Shown: piece after piece, positions 33,802 through 45,490 of the stretch
Position numbering within the stretch: the first letter of the stretch is position 1
How the letters are laid out: the number at the start of each line of letters is the position of its first letter
NCBI GenBank assembly: GCA_947561395.2
Contig: OX387191.1
Span: 37,713,439-37,777,438, forward strand
Source of the DNA: Buxus sempervirens
Lineage: Eukaryota; Streptophyta; Magnoliopsida; Buxales; Buxaceae
Length of the DNA: 64,000 bases
Reading direction: 5' to 3'
Notes under the pieces: model-generated
The model's database searches: none
Told to the model about the DNA's origin: nothing
Seen by the model: only the letters and a program-made list of their open reading frames with translations
Translations under genes and position numbers: made by a program

Positions 33802-34347
33802 ACTCTATAAGAATTTAACATGTATTTCTTCCATGTTAGTGGGAGATAGAAGCATGCTTTCTGTCCTCTAAACAAATCACAAGAATCTATGAACATGATA
33901 GACTCAATGGAGTTTGAATACCAACAACGTAGGAACATTACACAAATTTTCAGAACCCCAAAGACTAGACTCCAAAAACAAAGTCTCCTTCCATGTATCT
34001 ATTCCCTTATATTAATACTGTTCTAACAAGGCAAACATCACTCGAATATCCTACCCCTTCCTCCAAATACTTATCTATAAAATACAAATATTTAACAATA
34101 GTAGAACATTCACTTAATTTCTAAACAATTATGAATCGTTAGGGAATCCTCAATTTGCAAAAAGCTAAAGCAGTGGTACCTTGAAGCTCCCAAGCAGATC
34201 ATTGCAATGTAGTTCCCCATACGCTTGCAAGTAGAGGATTTCTCCACAGATTCATATGGGAGCTAGGATAACACATAATCACATTTCATAACTTCTTCAA
34301 CGCCTAGTTGTCTAGCACAATAGGAGAGAAATATTCTCTGATGCTCT
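33802..34347. other. No gene recognised
   Basis: AT-rich flank. It ends in GCTCT (34343-34347), one copy of the duplication around LTR D. Confidence 0.5.
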
Positions 34348-37300
34348 TGTGCGCGCATCGGAAACGCCGCACAGGAAAAATTCAGAGTCGCCACCACCTG
34401 ATGGGGTGCAGGCGGACACCTGGGTGCCTAATCTTGTCTATTAAGGCTTGGTCTGCGGCTTTGAGATTCTAAGTAGCATTTCGGTTGTGGTCCGGGGAAG
34501 TCCATAGACACCCCAGTCCACCCCGTCGGGTGATGGGTCCCTTAGGTTTATCTTGGTTTGAGTCAGCTCACTTGTTTTCTCACCCGATTCCTAATCCTTC
34601 ATGTAACTCGGTTAAGTCTGGCGGGAGCACCTGAGTGGTGTGGGTCCCTTTAATTGCTTTTATCTTTGCTTAATTAGGTGAATTGAGTTTGATGGGGTGG
34701 GCCCCGTTGGAAGGCTCACGGTGTCCGGGGTGGGCTTGGTTGAGCCCATGTGCCCTTGTGGGCCTCTGTCTAGCCTAGGAGGCCCTTTAGGCTTTGGTCA
34801 AGTGAATTGATTTTATATTAGGGTTTAGATTTGAAACTTAAGTGATTTCCATGCAAAAAGGTAGGCCTGCTTTGGTTTGCGGGCCCCTGGATGGGCCCCC
34901 ATGATGGTTGCCAAAAGTGCTTTAGATTTATCTTATTTTAAGTCTGCCAGAAAATGGTTTGGACATTGGGCTTGGGGCCCGTGGTCCTGATTCGGGCTTG
35001 AAAGCCCAAGTCATGGGAAGTTAGGGTTTGCACACTTCCTTGGTTCGGTTGGTGGGCTTTGGCGGGCCCGATAGGCCCTTTGCCCTTGGTCTCAGCCAAA
35101 CCACACATTTTAAACCTATCATATTGCACAAAACAAGTTCGGGTGGGCCGCTTTGGGTTTGGCCCGCCCGAATTGATCAATTAATTCATTTATCTTGATT
35201 AGGTTACATGCATACATTCCATTGTGCTTATTGTGCTTGGTGGGCCCCGTTGGAAGGCCCACTGGAAATCAAATTGGACCGGGGGTCCAAGTCCCATGTT
35301 GGGTTTCCGGATGACCCGGGAACCCTATTGGTTCATTTGGTTCTATTTGGGAATGCCACCCACATCTAAAATCACAGATAATATACAAAAATGTCATTTA
35401 TCAGGGAGATCGGCTCACTATTCTGGGTCCAAGGGGAGGGATTTTTAAAAAATACAAGCAATTCGGCATTTTTTAAGAGTGTGCGCTGACCTCAGGTGCT
35501 AGGCGCGAGGTCAGCGCGAGCCTGGCAGAACCGGAAATCAACAAAAGGCCCTTGCGCGCGCGCGCACGGCGCGAACAAGGCGGGAGCAAAAATGTTTGGC
35601 GTGAGCTCAGCGCTAGCTAGGCGTGAGCTCAGTGCGAGCTTAGCGCCAACCCAGCAGACACCCACACGGAAAACGACTCTCTGTTTCTTTAAAAACTCGA
35701 TGATTGACCGGGTTCCTAACGTCTGTGAGGCCTCCCCTGGGTGTCTACCACTCCCAAAAGACCTCTAAACCTTAATCGAAGTTAATCCAACCTACTTCGA
35801 ACCACACCTCGAAGTCTTTTCGAAGAAACCAGGCCCGACCATACGAAAACAACTACATGCTAATACATGCTAAGGGAAGCTAGTGAGGATGGAGCATGCT
35901 TACATGTATGCAAAACAACAAGTGAGTGGGGTGGAGGATCATGCTTGAAAGCTGAAAATAGTAAGCCACACATATACAAAAAAAAAACACAGGCTGAGAG
36001 GACACGACCAGTAGCAACACACAGAAAAGAAAAAGAGACTGTAAAGAAAATGAGAAAGAAAGAAAAGAAGAAATCAAGAAGGGAAGAGAGGGGGTGGTTA
36101 GAGGGTACATGAGATAAACGAACAGGCTCCTCTTAGGAACATTAGAAGAACACCTAGGACCGCAACTCATTGGCCCTAAACGTATGTGAAAAACAGGGCT
36201 CTCGCGCTCTCATGAAATTTGAAGTGGACCTTTTACCTTCGGTGGTTTTTATACCATGAAAAGGGGAGTGAGCACGCACTCGAACCATCCAGGAAGGTAG
36301 CTCATGGCAAGGAAGATGACGGGAGGAACGACAATAGAAAAACCTACTTTTAATATATGAAAGATACAGTGTGGGGAGGAACCTTACCTGATGGTTCTAA
36401 CACTCCTACGCACGGTGGAGATATTTCTTGAAGGATGGACATCAACTGTAGCTTCCTCTTCCGCAGCACCAACAGCAGCAACGAAGCTCCCCTTTGTGTT
36501 GGTAGGAAGATGGAGAAGAAGAGGACAAGAGTTTTACAGTCTTTTGAGAAGGTGGGAAAGCAAGAGAGGCAAGGGGAGCAACCAAAGAAGGAGCGAATGA
36601 AAACGAAAAGAGCCAACAAAATGTCCCGCGAGAGAAAATCTCCAACCAAAAAAAAAACTCCAAAAATCCCAACCCAAGAAAAGCTCTCGACCGAAAAAAT
36701 CCCCAACCAAAAAGAGCCAACCCCTTGCGACGAGGGGGGCTGCGGCTTTTATAGAAGAGAAAATGAGTGTTCGCTGGGTTGGCGCCTAGCTCACGCCGAG
36801 CGCATTTCATGCTCGCCGAGCTCGCGCGAGCGGCATAATCATTGAAAAACAATTAATGCGGCCGCTAAATGGTCGGAAAATCAATTATTTATGGATTTAG
36901 TCCCTGGATATTTTTGGTTTAATCCGATATTATGGAATATTCACAGATATGGTCCCTGGGATATTTCGTATGTTTGGATATTTATGGATTTGATCCCCGA
37001 GATATTTTCCTGCACAACTCGCCACGTGCGCAGCTTTTTGCCACGTGTGCAGTTTGCCGGTTTTTGCTGTTCGGAAACTTCGACAGCTCATAGCTTCCCC
37101 ATGCGGACTCCAATCTGGACAAACTCAGTTGCGTTGGAACCGTGTCGGGATTCTATATCCAATGGTATAGGGGTAAGCATCTAGAGCGGGGTTTAGCAGA
37201 AAGTCAACTTTCGGCTCCCTTCAAGTTTGACCGGCCTGCAGATCCTTCATCCGGACTCCGATTCTTGCAAACTCAGTTGCGTTGGAACCGTGTCAGGATT

Positions 37301-37734
37301 CTTTATCCAATGGTATAGGGGTAAGCATCTAGATCGGGGTTTAGCAGAAAGTCAACTTTCGGCTCCCCTTAAGTTTGACCGGCCTGCAGATCCTTCATCC
37401 GGATTCCGATTCTTGCAAACTCAGCTGCGTTGGAACTGTGTCGGGATTCTCTATCCAATGGTATAGGGGTAAGCATCTTGATCGGGGTTTAGCAGAAAGT
37501 CAATTTTTGGCTCCCCTCAAGTTTGACCGACCTGCAGATCCTTCAACCGGACTCCGATTCCTGCAAACTCAGTTATGTTGGAACCTTGTCGGGATTCTCT
37601 ATCCATTGAGATAAATCGAGGTGGCCAATTATCACTTGATCAAAAAGTTAACTTTTCACCCCTTAGGGTTTGACTTTCCGTCCAGGGTTTGCATTTCCGG
37701 CTTTTCATGGGAGCTAAAAAATGAGGTGCTTACA
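34348..37734 (-). mobile_element. Solo LTR D, Tat/Ogre-like, reverse orientation
   Basis: The reverse complement starts TGTAAGCACCTCATTTTTTA and ends GCGCGCACA. GCTCT flanks it on both sides (34343-34347 and 37735-37739). It is the most diverged member of the A/B/C LTR family here: three U3 units at about 37095-37620, a TATA-like CTATAAAAGCC on the minus strand at about 36745, the splice donor at 36387/36386, and the GGGCC region at about 34690-35340. Only 48 bp separate it from element E. Confidence 0.92.
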
Positions 37735-37787
37735 GCTCTAATCCAAAAACTTAAAAAGTGAACAACATTACTCTAAAGGTACCAGCT

Positions 37788-39595
37788 TGTAGACACCCTA
37801 AATTGCACTAAAAAAGAGAAAATAAGGAAAACATTAATTGGGATTTAAAACAAGCCAAAAATGCATGAAATTCAATAATTCGAGCCTTGACCGTATTGTA
37901 CCTATGGGCTAAGCGCGCCCGAATTTTATATATGGGCACGCAGCGCCCGTAATACATATACGGACACCATTGGACCGTAAATCATTTACGGGCACATTAG
38001 ATTCGTGCGAGTTTTATTCTTCTCTCGATTTCTGAGCCTTATCTTTAGTCCAATATCCCTTTAAATGAGCGAATTATATCTTTTATTCGTTCGAAATATC
38101 TTTGTTGATAAAGGATTGGCATTATCTTGTGTTTAACTCAAACTGAAACTCTATTTTGCCAAACCTTGGACCAACCTTACCCTTGTGTTTGCCTATAAAT
38201 AGAGGGCCTTTCCTCAAGCAAAAGGCCACGAAAATTTGAAGTCTAAGAAGCTCCAAGAGAAGAGAAGAATCCCTGCTGCTCTGCCTGCTCAATCCAGGTA
38301 AGTCCCTTTTCCCTTTTATTTTCTGTCTTCAATTCTAGAAGTAATAGGATATTCTCTATTGCTGTAGAATAAGTCCATCTTTTATCTTGTATTCCTAAAC
38401 TTGTCTCTAAGTACCTCAGGAGTCTCTCTAGCCGTAAAACGTGAAGAGAGAGCTAGGGGAAAAGAGAACAGGTGGATCCCTAGAATAGAACCCCATATCT
38501 GTTTTTCTTCTTTTTTTAGAATAAAGCCTTTGATTGTGTTTGTATCACCAAACCTATCTCCAAGTACCTCAAGAATCATCTCTAGCCGTAAAACGTGAAG
38601 AGAGATCTAGGGGAAAAGAGAACAGGTAGATCCTTAGGGTAGACCCCCATGTGCTCTAATCTGTGAGATGTGGCTGCTTTGAATATCCTGATCATGTTTT
38701 AATTGTTTTTATGTTGAATCTGAATGAATCTATGAATCCATGATGTTTATAGCATGAAATCCTCCTTTTTTCTAAAAATTTGGATTTTTCACATTTTTGC
38801 ACCTACAGCACTGTTTTCGTGATTTTTGTGATTTTAGGCTAAGATCCTGGATCTATCATGATCAATATGATAGATCTGAATTCAGAAGCCTGAAAGTAAA
38901 TTCTAGGGTTTCATGATATGATTTTTGAATCGTTTTTCACTTTTGAGAGAAGACCCTACGGTCTAAGTTCTCCCCTTTTGATGTTTTTCATCAACGTGGG
39001 TATTTTTGGTTTTGATTTTTTGATTTAAGGTGAAATTTGGACTCTACCTATATCCTGGACTATTCAAGTTCAATTTTTCAATATTTCATAAAAATCATAT
39101 TTTTCTAGATTTCTAGAATTTAACTTGAAGCCAGATTTTTGAAGATTTCCCTTTAAATTGATTTTATTTGATTTTATCTCAATTTTATTTTGATCATGAA
39201 ACCCTAGGAATGGTATGATCATATTTGAAAGTTCTGGATCAATCAGACTATTCGTATGAAAAAACCATACAATTTTGTCTTTATGTGATTTTTCGTGAAT
39301 TTTATAGTAAGCCTTTTTTCCTTTGAAAAACATGAACAATACCTGGCAACCACCTTGTGTGGATGAATAGGGGTGCCTAACACCTTCCCCTGTTCATAAC
39401 CTAATCCCCTTACCCATCTCTGGTTGTTTTTTTTAAAGGGTTATTTTTACCCTAAAAATTGCCTTTTGATCTTATTTAATATTTTGGTGTCCATTCACAC
39501 CTAAACAGAATGGTGGCGACTCTTTGTTTTATTCAATCCCGTGTGATTATTGAAGAAGTCATTCATAGAGAATTTGATTTTTTCTATGTCTCACA
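37788..39595 (+). repeat. 5' LTR of element E
   Basis: It starts TGTAGACACCC. A four-hairpin cluster (37906-38005) with ACGGGC/GCCCGT and CCGTAAA/TTTACGG stems lies about 190 bp before the TATA box (38194-38200). The splice donor AATCCAG/GTAAGT is at 38298. Two copies of a CCGTAAAACGTGAAGAGAGA block follow at about 38430 and 38585. Confidence 0.93.
38194..38200 (+). promoter_or_regulatory. TATA box, 5' LTR of E
   Basis: TATAAAT inside GCCTATAAATAGAGG, a typical plant core promoter; it recurs at 56349-56355 in the 3' LTR and at 41143-41149 in LTR F. The donor at 38298 lies about 100 bp downstream. Confidence 0.7.
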
Positions 39596-39597
39596 AC

Positions 39598-39616
39598 AGG
39601 CGACTCCGCTGGGGAC
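39598..39616 (+). promoter_or_regulatory. Primer-binding site of E
   Basis: AGGCGACTCCGCTGGGGAC, 2 bp after the LTR; it matches the tRNA-Arg-type PBS of B except for the first base and one internal C/T. Confidence 0.75.
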
Positions 39617-40260
39617 TTGAGGATTTCAGCCTTTTGGTGTTTGTTCATGTTTTTGATATTCTTGGATTTGCTTGCTATTTTGTGTTCTTAAGCATGTTGG
39701 GTATGTTTTAAATCTGATTTATTGCTTAAGAGTTCATGGGGGTAGAAACATGCTTAATTTTGATTCATAGGATTGTTTCTAGAAACATGCGTAGGGGAGG
39801 TTCATTTTGCTAAACCATGTTTATTTATTGCTATATTTTTATAATAGCATGTTTTAATTTTCAGCATGATCTCCATGATGTGTTTTTGGGTTGTATAACA
39901 TGATCAGATGTTCGTATGATTGGATGATTTTTATGAGCATGTTTTAGGTGCTATAGGGACTGCTTTGTGTATTTGTTTACTTCATATATGCTTTCCTATT
40001 ATGCCTTGGTTTGTATATGCATGGTTACGAAAATAGTGGCAAGGGTTTGGGACGTTGTGAATGCACCCAATTTTTACAATGCACTGTGCACATTTTATTT
40101 TTTGCACAGCCTACCTATAACCTATAGGAAGTTGAACCCGAATGTGTGTAGCTTGGCGCAACGAGGTCGATACTTCGGAAAGCGAAAGTGAAAACATTCA
40201 CCTCAGAACTTTAGGCCAATGATGTGATGATAACGTGGATCTGTGATTCGATTCTGGTCA
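39617..40260 (+). other. Leader of E before LTR F
   Basis: No protein motif seen. It ends with GGTCA (40256-40260), one copy of the duplication around LTR F. Confidence 0.5.
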
Positions 40261-40710
40261 TGTAGACACCCCAAAATTGCACGATTTTTGATAAATCTTG
40301 AAGGAGAGAAATATTTTATTGGAATTTTCAGTTCTTTGCATTGGGTTTGAGATACTTAACCCATTTGAATCCAAAACGGAAAAGGAAAAGGCCCGAATTC
40401 AATCTTTTGTGCAAAGTCAAACTTTTTCCGGTTGAATTTTGTTGACTTTTGACCCCAGAAAATGAAATATTTTTTAAAGCCAGATTTCAAGATAATTTTT
40501 CCCGGTAATCAGGTTTTTAGCCATGTTATTGCATAAAAGAATTTTTTGAGATTTTAAATCTTGACGAATACCTTGGTTTTAACATATTGAACCTTTTTTT
40601 CCAGACCTGAAAAATCGGAATTTTTGCCTAGAACTGGAAAGTTGACTTTTTATTCACTTGGAATTTGGGTCTGGAACTATTTTTAATGGATTCAAATGGG
40701 GGGGTGTTTG

Positions 40711-40792
40711 CTTATTTACATGTAATATCTTAAGTAAATGGAGATTAAAAAATACGAGGACATTTACTTAAACGATATTACATGTAAATAAG
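40711..40792. repeat. 82-bp foldback in LTR F
   Basis: CTTATTTACATGTAATATC... at the left is repeated in reverse at the right (...GATATTACATGTAAATAAG), with about 30-bp arms and a 20-bp centre. It could be a tiny MITE or a hairpin of the LTR itself. No clear target duplication. Confidence 0.75.
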
Positions 40793-40830
40793 TATTGCCT
40801 GTGTTAAAATTCGAAAAAAAGGCTTTTTTC

Positions 40831-40980
40831 CTTGTATCCGGCAACTCAGGCCGGATACAAGTGTTCTTCTTTGTATCCGGTGAAAGATATCGGATACAAG
40901 CAATCCTTAGTATATCCGGTATTATGTACCGGATACCTTAAGGCCCTTGTGTATCCGGCCTGATATACCGGATACACAAG
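40831..40980 (+). repeat. Cluster of four hairpins in LTR F
   Basis: Stems CTTGTATCCGG/CCGGATACAAG (40831-40861), TTGTATCCGGT/ATCGGATACAA (40871-40899), GTATATCCGGT/ACCGGATACC (about 40910-40936) and CTTGTGTATCCGG/CCGGATACACAAG (40946-40980). They lie about 160 bp before the TATA box, the same place as the unrelated-looking cluster in E's LTR. Confidence 0.85.
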
Positions 40981-43056
40981 TTTTGCTCAAAATTAGGGTT
41001 TTCCGAGAGTTTTTCACTTTTACCATCATATCCCTCATTAAATGAGTGGAAATCTCGGAAATAGCCTTAGGGTTAAGGTTGGTGGGCTATAGACATTATG
41101 TTGTGTCTACCATTCTCACCAACCCTAACCCTAGCCTTTGCCTATAAATAGGAGGCTCCTCCTCAAGCAAAGGCAACCAACTCTTGTTTTGAATTCTCGC
41201 AAAGAAGAACTCCAAGAGAAGAAGGAAATCGCTGCGGGAGTGCTTCCAGAATCCAGGTAAGCCTCAAACCTCTCTTTAATTTCTGTATTTACATTCCTAG
41301 ATCTAGATCTCTTCTTCTACCTTTCTGTAGTGTAAAGCCTTCTTTGTGTGTGAAAATCTTTCCCCGGCTCAAAGTATCTCGAGACTCCCCCTCGCCGTAA
41401 AACGTGGAGGCGGGATCTAGGAGAAACGAGACTGGGGATTGACCCTAGCATTAGAACCTATGTAGCATAAAGCCTTTTGATTGATTGTAAACCGTTTCAT
41501 ATTCAAAGTACCCTTGATTATCTTGAAGAACCGTGTTTAACGGGGAGAGAGAACAGAGGGAAACGATAATGGAACGGAACCCTAGGTTGTTTTAGAACCT
41601 TATTTTGATGCATGCTATGTTGTTCTATTGATCTTATATGGTTTCCCACATTTGCACATACATAGCACCATTTTGACGGGATAGGCTCATATTTGGGGTT
41701 TATTACATTCATTGTGATAAATCTCAAATAAATGGCATTAATCAATTCTGGAGTGTTTTCAAGTGATATTTTAAGGTTTTGGATTCATCTCACACGAATC
41801 TCACACACTTTATCACAGTTTTGAGTTGGTTTTTCTTCAAAAGTGGCTTAGCTTGACAGCAACTATATCCTTACTTCGGACGCTCATAACGTCATCGTCC
41901 GGATGAATTTTGGAGCGATTCCAGAACCATGGGAAAGGTGAGGCTGTCTAGTTTATGTCCACCAAATTTCATTAATTTATATCAAGCGGATTTTTGACAC
42001 CTCTCTGTCGAAGTTGATTGGACAATTCAGGTTCAAATATAGAACTTGTCACTTCGACAGAGCGCCATGTGTTCGTTTTAAATCCGATTCGAGTGATTTT
42101 TATTTCTGAGTACTCCTTTATGAGTCTATTTTCAAATCCAGTTAGTTTCATAATTTTTGGATTCCATTTGAATTATTAGTAGCCGATTTACTCAGAACTG
42201 TTCATTTGTACTTTTCTGGGTAAATCTGTGATCTTCGGGGCCTGTTTGGGAGACCACCCAAGGCACATCCGAAGGGATTTTTGTATGAGGCTAGTTTCTT
42301 TTGAAAGATGGCCATACAGACTTCAATCACACCAAATTTCGTGGATTTTTATGGAGTGGATGTTTCTATGCAATTTCCCAAAGTTGCCCACTTATCACTT
42401 TTAAAAATCCCCAGCAGCAACTTCAAAGGAGCATAACTCCTAGGATTTCAACCGGATTGACTTGAAATCTTGCATGAGACTATTATTTACCATAATCTTT
42501 CAAATGGATTTGGTTTGAGTTGATTTAAAATTGGATTTGAGTGATTTCAAGACAAATGGCATTACTTTTCCCCGAATTTTCCGGATTTGATTCAACTTGG
42601 CTTTATACATTCTTTTGCTTCGATTTTTATCCTTTTATGACATTTCAGAAATGATATTGACATAAGTGAAGCTCTAAACTCCATTTGGATCTTCATGTGA
42701 ATATATCATACACTTGTTCCTTTTTCAAGGCTTTTTCATGATTTTTAGCAAGCTTTTTATTTTCTTTTAGCATGAACAAACACTTGGCAACCACTTCGTG
42801 TGGGTGAATGGGGGTGCCTAACACCTTCCTCCGTTCATAATCTAATCCCCTTACCCATCTCTGGATTTGATTTTCAAGTAGGGTTATTTTTACCCTAGAA
42901 TTTGTTTTTTAACCCTTTTTGCATATTTTTGATGATTTTGGTGTCCATTCTCACCTCAAAATTCTGAATGGTGGCGACTCTCCCATTTTTGCGTTGAGCC
43001 CGTGTGTTGACGGAGGGGAGATCATCCCGGTGATTTTTCCCGTGTCTCACAGGTCA

Positions 43057-43894
43057 TCACTAGGCTTGAGTGCTAAGTTGCCATTAAGCCAAAACCCAAA
43101 ACCCCTACGCTTGAAGGTGGAGTTACACGTTTTTGGCTAAAGTACACAATTACGTGGGGATATGGGTTTGTAATTGTGGGAAGGCCGTTTGCATGGTTCG
43201 CAAGCCAAGGAATAATGCGGATGCCATATTGAAGGTAAACAAGGTAACAAGGTAACCTTAATTTTTGCATTATATTCATGTCATAGGGGTGGCATGGTGT
43301 CAATCAATTTGGGATAAAATTGGTCCCAAATATGCATGTTTTCTAAAATTGGTGTAGCCCATAGGAAGAGTTTCTAACTCTGTTTAGAATCAATCCTACC
43401 CAATGTTCATACAAGAGGCAACAAAAGGGTACCAAATTCTTGAGTATGGTGTCAATTTGGAGGGTACATGTGCCCTCATAAACATGTGCCCTCATAAACA
43501 TGTGTTTTGGCAAAAAGACCAAGGTCCACTTTGGGACAGTTTAAAAGCTTTGCAATGGGTGAACCGTATGTTTGGATGAACAATCAAAGTGATCAAATCA
43601 TGTAAAAACTGGGAAAACATAAAAGAGCTCCGTAAAACCGCATTTGGAACACGGGCTGGGCTCGCTTGTATTGGTTATACGGGCTGGGCTCGCCCGTGTT
43701 TTCCATACGGTCACGGCTTGCTCGTAATTTGAATACGGGCAGGGCTGGACCGTACTGTGTATGCGGTCTTAGCGGAAAATTCAATTTTAATCAGTTTTTC
43801 CCACTAAATCTTGTTCCTTTAACCTTTAAATAATGATAAAGGGAAATGAGTTTGAATAAAATGCTTCAAAAAAAATAAAAAATAAAAAAAAGAT
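43057..43894 (+). other. Leader of E after LTR F, with hairpins at 43645-43770
   Basis: Most of it shows nothing recognisable. At about 43645-43770 four more hairpins use ACGGGC/GCCCGT-type stems, the best being ACGGGC-TGGGCTC-GCCCGT near 43720. They resemble the cluster in E's own LTR rather than the one in F. Confidence 0.5.
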
Positions 43895-45305
43895 GTGAGA
43901 GAAAATCCTTTGGGCCTCTGAAAGCCTTTGAATTTCAGACTTTTTCTCAAAACTCCTTGGGCCTCTGAAAGCCTTTGAATTTCAGACTTTTCCTCAAAAA
44001 TCTTTTGGGCCTCTGAAAGCCTTTGAATTTCAGACTTTTCCTCAAAAATCTTTTGGGCCTCTGAAAGCCTTTGAATTTCAGACTTTTTCTCAAATCTCCT
44101 TGGGCTTCTGAAAGCCTTTGAATTTCAGACTTGTTCTCAAAACTCCTTGGGCCTCTGAAAGCCTTTGAATTTCAGACTTTTTCTCAAAAAAATCTCCGAG
44201 CCTCTGAAAGCCTTTGAATTTCAGACCTTTTTCAAAAATATCCCTGGGCCCCTAAAAGCCTTTGAATTTCAGATCTTTTGGGCCTCTGAAAGCCTTTGAA
44301 TTTCAGATCTTTACCTTTGGGCCTCTGAAAGCTTTTGAATTTCAGACTTTTCTCAAAAAAAAAAAAAAAAAAAAAAAATCTTTGGGTCGTCTAAAAGCCT
44401 CTGAATTTTAGACACAACCTTTTGGGCCATCTAAAAGCCTCTGAATTTTAGACAAATCATTTCTTTGGGCCGTCTTTGAATTATAGACACATATCCTTTT
44501 TTTGGGCCGTCTATAAGTCTCTGAATTATAGACACACATCTTTTTGGGCCATTTGAAAGCCTCTGAATTTCAAACATCCATTTCATTTTTGGGCCGTCTA
44601 TAAGCCTCTGAATTATAGACACACAACCTTTTTGGGCCGTTTAAAAGCCTCTGAATTTTAGACAAACATTTCTTTGGGCCGTCTATAAGCCTCTGAATTA
44701 TAGACACATATCCTTTGGGCCGTCTAAAAGCCTCTGAATTTTAGACAAATCATTTCTTTGGGCCGTCTAAAAGCCTCTGAATTTTAGACAATCATTTCTT
44801 TGGGCCGTCTAAAAGCCTCTGAATTTTAGACAAATCATTTCTTTGGGCCGTCTATAAGCCTCTGAATTATAGACACATATCCTTTGGGCCGTCTAAAAGC
44901 CTCTGAATTTTAGACAATCATTTCTTTGGGCCGTCTAAAAGCGTCTGAATTTTAGACAAATCATTTCTTTGGGCCGTCTAAAAGCCTCTGAATTATAGAC
45001 ACATATCCTTTGGGCCGTCTAAAAGCCTCTGAATTTTAGACACAACCTTTTTGGGCCGTCTATAAGCCTCTGAATTATAGACACATATTCTTTGGGTCGT
45101 CTATAAGCCTCTGAATTATAGACACATATCCTTTGGGCCTCTGAAAGCCTTTGAATTTCAGACTTTTTCCAAAAATATCCCTGGGCTTCTGAAAGCCTTT
45201 GAATTTCAGACTTTTTTCCAAAAATTTCTTTGGGCCTCTGAAAGCCTTTGAATTTCAGATCCTTTTTTTTTGGGACCTGTTGGAAGCCCTAGAATATTCC
45301 AACAA
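43895..45305 (+). repeat. Array of about thirty covarying hairpins before gag (E leader)
   Basis: Tandem units of 40-50 bp, most starting with GGGCC. The unit core is stem, GCCT(C/T)TGAA-like loop, stem. Stem versions: TCTGAAA/TTTCAGA (first and last blocks), GTCTAAAA/TTTTAGAC, GTCTATAA/TTATAGAC, TTTGAAA/TTTCAAA (about 44550) and GTTGGAA/TTCCAAC (about 45273-45302). Arms change together while loop and flanks stay the same. One unit (about 44975) has unmatched arms, one is truncated (about 44472), and one has A/C mismatch (about 44247). An A-run splits the array at 44357-44380. It ends about 130 bp before the predicted gag acceptor. Confidence 0.9.
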
Positions 45306-45436
45306 TTCCATTCAAAAAAAAAAGAAGCAAATAAAGAAAAAAATCCAAACTCGTGTTCACCCAGCTTGCACATAGGCATTCATAGGTATGTGAATGAGAT
45401 TAAATTGGCACTGATATTTTTTTCCTTTATTTCCAG

Positions 45437-45490
45437 GTACCAAGTACACTTGCAACCATAGCTCCTGTAACCAGATCAAAAGCTCGCGCC
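45437..45490 (+). promoter_or_regulatory. Predicted leader splice acceptor before gag (E)
   Basis: TTTCCTTTATTTCCAG ends at 45436 and is followed by GTACCAAGTAC, matching the site before gag in B. With the LTR donor at 38298, splicing would remove the PBS, LTR F and the hairpin array. Confidence 0.5.

Larger units (their letters stand above)
40261..43051 (+). mobile_element. Solo LTR F, nested in element E
   Basis: Starts TGTAGACACCCCAAAATTGC, ends GTGTCTCACA, with GGTCA on both sides (40256-40260 and 43052-43056). It shares the layout of E's LTR (hairpin cluster, TATA at 41143, donor at 41257, and a late block with TGGGTGAATGGGGGTGCCTA), but most of its sequence is different and it is 1 kb longer. 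It contains a foldback insert at 40711-40792. Confidence 0.9.

Noticed and set aside
36391-36852. Frames of 118-136 codons on both strands
   Set aside because: They lie within the R/U5 part of solo LTR D and equivalents are not kept in the related LTRs.
39070-39339. An 89-codon minus-strand frame, repeated at 57225-57494
   Set aside because: Same LTR segment in both LTRs of E, antisense to the element, with low-complexity Lys/Asn/Ile content.
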